From Adiantum capillus-veneris (Eukaryota; Streptophyta; Polypodiopsida; Polypodiales; Pteridaceae), in the NCBI GenBank assembly GCA_014529385.2, contig CM043958.1, positions 147,619,885 to 147,683,884 on the forward strand: a stretch of 64,000 nucleotides of DNA, read 5' to 3'. Within the stretch, counting starts at the first letter, position 1, and every line of letters begins with the position of its first letter. The position numbers and the translations under genes are program-made. Shown piece by piece: positions 56,592 to 64,000 of this stretch. The notes under the pieces were generated by a model, which searched no databases, was not told the DNA's origin, and saw only the letters and a program-made list of their open reading frames with translations.

Positions 56592-58240
56592 ATGACCGCG
56601 GCCACTACATCTAATACCGCCAGCAGAGGCGACTGGGCGTGGCCCCTGAAACCGCCTCCCCCTCCGATGATGCCATCCCCTTCTCCACCCCTGGAGCTTC
56701 AGTTCCTGCCCCCTTCTGCGGCTGCCGCTGCCGCTGCCGCTGCCGCTGCCGCTTCTTCTGCAACACGCCCCCCAGCTGCCTCCCCTTGGACTGTCGACCC
56801 CTCGCGCCTACAAAAGCTCATGATGGGTACTGTGGCTGTTGTGCCCCCCTCTCCGGGGCCTTCTAGCTTTATTGGCAGTCGTGCCCCCGTCTCAGACTTT
56901 GGTGCCTTCTTTGACCCGGGGATTAACAAACCTCTCCCATCTGGATGGGAACGCTGCCTCGATCTCAAGGTATGCTTCCTTACTGCCGCTACTGGGTTCA
57001 TGTATGGCTTCTAATGTATCCTTTTAGTGGTTGGTGCTTGTGAACGGCAACGGAAGCAGAGTCTCTGACCTTTCTTACATTTGAAGATGTCTGTATGTTC
57101 AGCATGCATGTCTGTAGTTTTTATTTGGACTTGCCATTTTAATTCTGCGGAAGTGAGTATCTCTATTGGAATATTTTTGGCAGATTGTCAGTTAGTTGAA
57201 CCTCAGTAGCGAGCGTAAAAATCTTGTTTGCAGATGATGCCTTGTATAGAAGTGTGTTTGTATGGGGTCTCTTTGGCCTGGCGCAGGAGCGAGAGTGTCC
57301 CTTTGGTGAATTCACAGGCACCTGAGTTGTGCTTTGCTTAACAACATTGTCCTTGTTTTTTCGTATACCCCTTGTTTATGGAAGAGCATTCTCCACAGCA
57401 CAGTATGCCTGTTTTTGTGCTACCGCTGTTACTAATTATGTCTTTCTACGGTGTTTTCCTGTTGAAGTGCTGATGTTGTGTTTTTCCTTTCTCTCACTCC
57501 CATTTTGTGTGTTGGGCTTGCAGTCAGGCGAAGTCTTCATCAAGAAGTGTGAAATGATGACAAACAAAACAGGGAACTTACCAAGAATGGCCTGTTGGCT
57601 ATCCACACAATCGAGTGACATGAAGCAACATTGTGCAAGAGCGAGAAAAACAGGTGAACAAACTGTGCAAATAGATGAGCAGAAGGTTGACTGGACTTCA
57701 AATTGGATGCTAGGTAAAGTCATACCACCGCCAACTCCAAATGCAGTGGGCAGAGGACCGTCGGCCTTCATGAAGGTGGATGCCAAGGTGTATTGGGAGG
57801 AGGAAAGGCCGAGCTCACCAGACAAGGGGCCTCTGTGCCTCGACCTGGATTTAAGACTAACAAGCGACAACAGGAGCAGGCTTGCGAGTGAAGCGCCAGA
57901 TATTTTATCCTCTCAAAGTCTTAAGCCTGCATCATCAACAATAAATAGCCGGGATTTCTCTGTGCTTAGCAGAGTACAGACATGGAAGTGGCAGCCCGCT
58001 GCACGTGAGAATGACAGGCCTGCTAGCATTCAAGAGATGGTTAGTGAGTCTACCATGGCTACAGCTGTCTGCTCGAAGTGCTTGATGTATGTTTTGCTGA
58101 AAAAGAGTAATCCCACTTGCCCCCGGTGCTTCAATCCCATAATTCTCGACTGTGGTGCTCCGACCTCTTCTGTAAAAAAGAGACCTCGGCTTGAGCTCTC
58201 ACCTGATGACCTCTCATTATCTACTGATTCATCACGATAA
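56592..58240 (+). CDS. CFL1-like WW-domain protein, two exons
   Basis: Exon 1 is 56592-56969 (126 codons) and exon 2 is 57524-58240. The intron 56970-57523 has GT at the donor and TTGCAG at the acceptor, phase 0. The joined protein is 364 residues. Seen: an Ala run at 43-54 encoded by GCTGCC repeats; Pro-rich N-terminus; a WW-type segment PLPSGWERCLDLK (114-126) continued by SGEVF across the splice; an EAR-like LDLDLRL (232-238); a C-terminal Cys pair motif C309-x2-C312LMYV...C325-x2-C328; and a basic KKRPR near 344. Plant CFL1 proteins have this WW segment and the CxxCLMYV...CPxC tail. CFL1 restrains cuticle formation in rice and Arabidopsis with HD-ZIP IV partner HDG1; the same role here is inferred. 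The second half of the WW segment lacks the usual YYINW residues. ATG chosen as the first one in frame after the GA tract. Confidence 0.85.
56970..57523 (+). other. Intron of the CFL1-like gene
   Basis: 554 bases, GTATGC at the start and TTGCAG at the end, T-rich before the acceptor. The exons on both sides join in phase 0 within the WW segment, as in other CFL1 genes. Confidence 0.8.
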
Positions 58241-58879
58241 GCTTCTTGTGAATCCTTGTCGAGGCTCATTCTTATTCTTGTGCCATGATAGTATTAAAGT
58301 AATTAGGTCTATCCATACAGGTGTTGTACCACGATGCTCGTGTTAATCTTGTTGTTCAGTTAGGAGTTGAGTTATGCACCATGCATGGATGATACTGGCA
58401 GTTTGTGGTGGACGTATGTATGTTGTGATCGGTTCCTGTAATCATTATTTTCCTTGGTAGTATGGATGGTTACTATTGTATAATTTTAGGTCAAAGTGGC
58501 TTGGTGGCTCACTGGGCATGGTATATCTTCTTTGAATTGTCAACTTGTTTTGTTTGGCATCACATTGTTCCCTTCAACCATGCTGTGACCTGTCACTATT
58601 TGCAAGATCAAAGGTTCTTCTCATGTTTGTTTACTTCTGTGTATGAGGATTTCTTCATCCTGGCAATGTAGGCACACATTGGGACTTGTTTAACTATTGT
58701 AAGGAAAAACATTGTAGCTCTTTGTCTTATCGATTACCTTAGTTCTTGTTCCCATTAATAATGGGACCACTCTGCTGTGGGCCATTCTTCACTTCTGGAT
58801 CATAGGCTCCTAGGTTTGGAATTAAGATATGTTGGACAGAGCATTTTATGTTTTGTGAGGTGCACAAAGTTTAAAGGAA
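58241..58879 (+). other. 3' region of the CFL1-like gene
   Basis: Probably 3' untranslated region then intergenic. An ATTAAAG near 58294 could serve as a weak polyadenylation signal. No other gene. Confidence 0.4.
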
Positions 58880-58928
58880 GTGCTGCATCTGAAAAAGGCT
58901 AGAGGTGGTGGATGCTAGGAGCTACCCA

Positions 58929-58971
<43 letters not shown>

Positions 58972-59090
58972 GTTGGAAGGAAAATGGAGGGCCCGGCGGA
59001 AGAGTGCCTCAACTCAAGCCAATTAAGTTTTGCCATGGAGGAAGAACGCCCCTTTGCTTTTTTCTTCTGCCTCCTAGTCTGAACCCACCC
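58880..59090. mobile_element. Tourist-like MITE copy 2 (opposite orientation)
   Basis: Reverse complement starts GGGTGGGTTCAGACT and shares AGGGGCGTTC and a GGGCCC block with the MITE at 32468-32781; the left end (GTGCTGCATCTGAAAAAGG) resembles that copy's other terminus. TAA follows at 59091-59093. It contains a G39 tract (58932-58970), in the place of the C9 tract of copy 1. Confidence 0.65.
58932..58970. repeat. Poly-G tract, 39 bases
   Basis: Uninterrupted G on the plus strand. Confidence 0.95.
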
Positions 59091-59745
59091 TAAGACACCA
59101 AAGCAGATTTCAATCTTCAACGCTTCACATGCAAAAGGGTCAATTTTATGCATAACTCCCTTCTTCACTAAGGCTTGTTTTAGAAAAGTCAAAGATTTCG
59201 GGGCACAAAGGCATGCTCCTGTTTCTATTGCTGTTCATGAAGTGGGTCATGGGGGGAAAGAGGAGAGAAAACTGTGTATTGCACTTTCGATGGTGAGTCG
59301 GATCAGCCCTTTAACCTCGACACTAAGGGAGCTGCAGATCACAATTATGCTGCATGCATGCGCTTTTTAGTCCACATGTGTGCAAACCCCCCCCCCCCCC
59401 CCCCCTTTAAAAAAAAAGATTTGGTTTACGGGTTTACGAGCTCTCTCTCTCTCTCTCTGTGGAACTTGGTTCCTGGTCTCTCTCTGGAGTCTGGAACTCT
59501 GTCTGTCTCGAAAGGTCTGCGAGGGCTGTGGGCGGGCAGTTGCCGACCTGCCGCTCTTTTATAAGTACTGTGTGCTCGTCCATGCTTGTTGAAGCTGGGA
59601 CACGAGGGAAGTGCGTGAGCTCTCTCTCTCATGGTGCGCACATGCGCCGATCACAAAGGGTAAAAGAGTGCTCCAGTTCAGCAAGGCCCACCACGCCTCT
59701 ACACGTAGAGAAATGGATAGCCACCATTGTGGCCACAATTGGAGC

Positions 59746-59777
<32 letters not shown>

Positions 59778-59997
59778 CCCGTTCAGCAACCGTTCCCTCT
59801 GCTCGCATGGTGGGAGCTAACATGCAACACTTCCAGGTCTGCAAAAGCTGTGACTGCCTGCTCTACACATTGAAGATCAGCAATCAGTCAGCCAGCAACG
59901 ATCGCTGGCTGAAGCAGCTCAGGTGCGCAAAGTGACAACCGGTAGATGTGTTCACTCTGCCATCGGACGCACGATTGATCGTTCCATGTGTGCACTA

Positions 59998-60042
<45 letters not shown>

Positions 60043-60168
60043 TTTTGTATGTGTGAGGTTATGAAGTGGAAAGGAGGGGGGAATCATCCTAGTCAGTAAT
60101 TAGATTTATATGTACTTTGAGCAATATGTGTGTTCAAATTAGTAGAGCTGGATGGAGCTCTGATGACG
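59091..60168. other. Intergenic sequence with poly-C tracts and CT array
   Basis: C19 at 59387-59405, C30 at 59745-59774, CT array at 60001-60039. A 158-residue open frame (59459-59935) spans the second C tract and is not supported as a gene. Confidence 0.6.
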
Positions 60169-60415
60169 TGGTCACGCGAGGCTGTCACCCGTAAGCCTGG
60201 AGAGCGTCTGACAGGAGTGCAGAGCGAAGACCGGGAGCAGCAAGTAGAGAGAGGGAGAGCCGGGCGCAGGCAAGAGAGAGAAACTCAATGCGAAGCTGTG
60301 GCGACCGGCATTGATTTTTTGCAACTATGCCTTTTTAGGCATAGTTAAGCTACTAAGCAAGTCAAAAGCTGCAACGTGTCAGAGCTCGTGAGCGAAACTA
60401 ACTCTCGCGTGACCA
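60169..60415. repeat. Short inverted-repeat unit with central palindrome
   Basis: TGGTCACGCGAG at 60169-60180 is repeated inverted at 60404-60415 (12 of 12). Between them AACTATGCCT and AGGCATAGTT (60323-60346) form a hairpin. No flanking duplication seen. Confidence 0.6.
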
Positions 60416-60463
60416 TAGCCTAAGGAAAGGCGCCTTTGCGCCCCTGGTAATATGTGCCTAAAT

Positions 60464-60486
60464 AATATATATATATATATATATAT
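60464..60486. repeat. (AT)n microsatellite
   Basis: AT dinucleotides, about 23 bases. Confidence 0.95.
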
Positions 60487-63000
60487 AGGTATGATGGTGA
60501 ATGTTGTTGTAGGCCGAGGAAGGCTGTTATATTGAAACGTCAAAACGGTGAGCCCGTCCTCGTCCTGATGAATTATATAGAATATAATAGGCTACGATTG
60601 TGCGATGCGACAAAACTTGACTTGAAATAAGGGTGAAAGCGATGCTCACTTTTTTACTGTGCGGAAAGAACCCCGCGAGAGAGAGAGAGAGAAGAGAGAG
60701 GCTGGGCAGTGGGTGGTCAACAAGTGCGCTTCACCTTCACCTTGAAGGTTGAGCATCACGGGGAGGTTGGGTAACGGCGCGGGTACGTTACGCATGCTTT
60801 TTATCAGTCGCTCTCCGGCCTCGCCCTACACAATACATTATTTACACGACTATCAAGCGCACACATGCCTCCCTAGTGCAATAAATTATTTCCTCATCCT
60901 CACATGTATCATGCCAAAGTGCCATCAATGATCATTCCCTCATCCTTGCAAGTTGCATATCAATATCCTATGATCATTAGCCAGCTACCAAAGAAAGGAG
61001 TCAGGACCTTGTCATCCTAATTCCTAAATTGCATCAAACAAATTATGCTCTCCCCATTCTTTTATGATGACACGCCACCACCTCCACCACCACTCCATAG
61101 CTATGCCCCCTTCTCCAACATTGCTTTTAGAGAAAGTTGCCACTTCCACTAGGGTAGACGCGCCCGATAAGGAGACGGGCTCTGGTGTAAAGCTACCTCA
61201 CCTCAATATAGAATTTCTTTTTGAAAGAGCATAAAATAGCTACATTATTAAAATAATTTTTTTCCATTGGTTGCATAGGGCCCACGAAGTCTATCTTTTT
61301 TGGAGCCTTGCTTTGTTACATAATCTAAACGAGTATAATGATCATGCCATAACTTCCCAAACAAAGCTTAGAATGTCCTTGCCTTAACAGGCTGATTGCA
61401 ACAAGCTCTCTCTATAGCTGAACATTTTATTATGATGATAGATTTGTACATTTCATCATCTTTGTAGTGGCTCCACTAGGACAATATCTCCACAGGTTAT
61501 GGATACCAACGCAAAATTGAAAACATGGTAGAAACCTAGAAATATCAAGAACCATAATGCAGTGGATCTGGCGATCTACATAAAAAAACACGAGAGATGA
61601 ACTAAGCATACTGTGTAACATGGAGGTACAAGAAGTGTGAATCAAAGGACCAAAAGCTAAATCCTCATGACCTTTCCCTACAAAGTTTAGGAAAAACAAT
61701 AATCTTTTTTTTCTTGGGGACTAAAAGAGGAAAAACCATAATCTTAACCATACACTTGTGCTTTTTCAAAGAGGAATTTTGAGAAATTTAAGCTTAAAAA
61801 ATAAAATAAAAATCTATTGGTTTGTTGTAAGTCAAGGTGACATATTTCCTTTCCCTCTTGCTCGTGACGAGCATTGTTGAATATTCAAGCATCGCGATTG
61901 TAAGCTAAGCATACACTTTTCTGAAAATCTTATAACTCTCTTTGCGAGTGGAAGAGAGATTTCATTACAATATTGCACGTTGTAATGGCACCATCATGTT
62001 AAGGTCAAAATTTGAGGTAGGGTTCTAGAATATCTCGCCCTTTAGAAGGTTTAGGTGGTCCAGTGGTCCTTCTACATGCCAAATTTCCCTTGGTCTATAC
62101 TTTTGACTAGTCCCCCTTCTACTAAACCCACAAAGAGACGTCATGACCTCTTTTTGCCAAACCTTTCTTTTAGAGAAGAGGGGGGCTAGAATCATGCACC
62201 ACTAGAAAAAAGGATGACCTTGTCAAAAATGGCTTATCGAACTCAAACTACTATATATAACAAGTGAAAGGGTCACGGTGGCTTTCTATAATAAAAAAAA
62301 GTGAAAGTTATTAGGTTGAGTTTAGTTGGGATCAATCTTCAAGAAAGAATTGCCTCAGCTTGGCCTTGAACCAGTTGAAAATCGAGACTAGCCGATTGCA
62401 AACCATGGTGAAAGGAAGAAAAACGATGAATTATGTGAGAAAATAGTTCAAAAATCTTGCAAATTTATGCTAGTATTTCGGTTTGCTTGTTTGTGAGGAG
62501 GAAATTTGATCAACAATCGTTTAATAAAAAAAACTTTCTTAAATATTGATTAAAATTAATTTATAGAATGCAAGAAAAGTCAAGCTATGTGAGGTTGTGA
62601 AATGAAATGTGAAATAAAAGGAACTCATCAATGTGTGTGTGTGTAGAATTAACTAGAATTATGCAAGGTGAAGCTTGGCTTTAACATTTTAAAACAATAA
62701 ATTGCAAGAAAAGTAAAGACATGCGAGGATGTGAAATGAAACGTGATATAAAAAGATCCATTTACTATTTCAAAACTAAAATGACATTTAAAGTAAGTAT
62801 CAATCATCAATGAAAACATTGAAAGTATGCCTAAGCAAACTCTCCTCTAAGGCTTTTAGACAGCCAAAAAATTGAAGGTGACGAGTAGCTCTTTCCTCCC
62901 ATTCTATTTATTATGGCCACATTGTTCTTCCATTTAACACTAGGTGACATAATAACATAACATTTTCTCAATTGCAAAATAGGTTGAGGCTTGGGCTATC
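60487..63000. other. Unassigned intergenic interval
   Basis: No gene recognised over about 2.5 kb; AT-rich after 61.2 kb. Confidence 0.4.
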
Positions 63001-63213
63001 ATGACCAAGGATATGATGGACAAGGCAAAACTTTGTTTTAAAGATGGTCAGGGGAAAGGGATAGAGGTGCACGGCAAACTATTAGCCCCGAGGTGGTCTA
63101 ACTTGAGGTTGGGGAGCACCATGGGGGAGTTGGTGCAAAAGTGCAATAGAGTAACAGAGATACTAGAATGGGGGGAAGTAACCAGATACTTTCAGAATTT
63201 CGTCTCGCACTAG
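63001..63213 (+). CDS. Unknown 70-residue open frame
   Basis: ATG at 63001, ends TAG at 63211-63213. No domain recognised (MDKAKLCFKDGQGKG; EILEWGEVTRYF). A further readable stretch at about 63316-63480 (SDQLATQLQLNGIKRLL) lies in front of the LTR insertion. It could be part of a gene cut by the LTR, or chance. Confidence 0.2.
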   Translation: MTKDMMDKAKLCFKDGQGKGIEVHGKLLAPRWSNLRLGSTMGELVQKCNRVTEILEWGEVTRYFQNFVSH

Positions 63214-63481
63214 TCCCCTTGGCTGTCTAAAGCTGTTGGTGTAATTCTAAACCCATATTGGAAAGGAGTTGTTAGAAACATGAACAATAAAGGACTATAT
63301 CGATTAATCCACTTCTGAGATGAAAACTACAAGTGCTGGAAATCCTCTGACCAGTTGGCTACCCAGCTTCAACTCAATGGCATTAAGAGGCTACTTGTCA
63401 ACAGAGCTGTAGAAGACTTGGACAATATTCTGATGCATATATGGGAATTTAGTTCTGAGTGGAATGCTTGGAAATGGCCCA

Positions 63482-64000
63482 TGTAATGGAATTGACCTAT
63501 TAACTTGAGAGTAGCAAAAATTATGAGAATGCTTTTAAGAAATTACTTTGTGAAGCATAGCGGGTGAACATAGTTGAAGATAACAACATAATCATAGCAA
63601 TTAGTTGACTTGGCATGAACAATACTTTTGCACAAGAGAGAATTTAAAGAACATGACAACAGTAGAGGACCAGATTTATGTGGAGCGGGTCCCCCCTCCA
63701 ATAGGCATTTGTATTATGATTTCTCCCATTAAGAGAGACTTGTTACAATACAATCTTTGTGTTCCTTGTGACCTAGGTGATGCAATGAAGACGGAAAGCT
63801 TCATGCATCACAAACATAACATAAACTTTGAAGAAATCTTTAACTATCCCAAGCCTCAGTCCGAAGACCTCAAACACCTTCGAAGGTGGAGAGAGCTAGT
63901 TGGGAATGACGGTAGGGAAGAGGAAGAAGATACATTTCATAGGAGAAAGAATTAGCTCCTCACTTATCATAACTCTTCTTGGTAGCATACATAATAGCAT
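63482..64000 (-). repeat. LTR of chromovirus element F, cut by window end
   Basis: Starts TGTAATGG and matches the reverse complement of the element E LTR end (AACTTGAGAGTAG, GGGTCCCCCCTCC, CTCCCATTAAGAGAGA). No primer site precedes it, so it is a 3' LTR of a minus-strand element or a solo LTR. It continues beyond the window. Confidence 0.88.

Noticed and set aside
56699-57001. Minus-strand frame opposite exon 1 of the CFL1-like gene
   Set aside because: Shadow of the GC-rich coding exon and its GCTGCC repeat.
59459-59935. 158-residue frame whose end (VCKSCDCLLYTLKISN) faintly recalls the CFL1 tail
   Set aside because: The Cys spacing does not match, the frame runs through a poly-C tract, and there is no WW segment; likely chance.

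Overview
The window looks like a transposon-dense nuclear segment from a land plant. Four things point there: LTR retrotransposons primed by plant initiator-tRNA-Met-type binding sites, Tourist-like MITEs, very long CT/GA and C/G simple repeats, and one spliced gene of the plant-only CURLY FLAG LEAF 1 (CFL1) WW-domain family. The CFL1-like protein is quite diverged from angiosperm relatives and the element mix is unusual, so a fern or another non-flowering lineage is my guess. The sequence alone does not settle it.

Layout. 1-6673: minus-strand Ty3 chromovirus A, with its 3' end outside the window. 6674-7756: a relic of another Ty3 reverse transcriptase and a TC array. About 7.8-24.9 kb: a decayed Tat-like Ty3 element with an Asp-tRNA-type primer site, long leader, gag, protease, RT and RNase H. 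A young Copia element (11669-16843, perfect 5-bp target duplication) is inserted in its leader/gag region, and an antisense protein-coding region lies near its 3' end. 24992-29468: a second minus-strand copy (B) of the chromovirus, internally deleted and nested in an LTR fragment of the same family. 30708-31201: an intronless, frameshifted histone H3 relic with CENH3-like residues, followed at 31296-32159 by a cluster of four inverted repeats with a shared core. 32218-43.9 kb: an old minus-strand relative (D), itself hit by a Tourist-like MITE and split by a complete plus-strand chromovirus E (34210-42896). 45718-48311: a unit with inverted ends and 11-bp flanking direct repeats whose interior is mostly CT, CA, C and GA arrays. 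48.3-56.5 kb: mostly unrecognised sequence with tandem repeats, a MITE-like unit and a 42-bp-stem hairpin. 56592-58240: the CFL1-like gene, two exons. 58.2-63.5 kb: intergenic sequence with a second MITE carrying a 39-G tract. 63482-64000: the edge of another chromovirus LTR (F).

How it fits together. The CFL1-like gene is the only plausible intact host gene. Everything else is mobile-element sequence at different stages of decay, and the nesting gives a relative order: D is older than E, the Tat-like element is older than the Copia element, and the LTR fragment is older than B. None of the retroelements can be autonomous as read; each has frameshifts, stops, deletions or changed catalytic residues. 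The two most unusual signals are the CENH3-like histone relic beside the inverted-repeat cluster, and the simple-repeat-filled unit at 45.7-48.3 kb.
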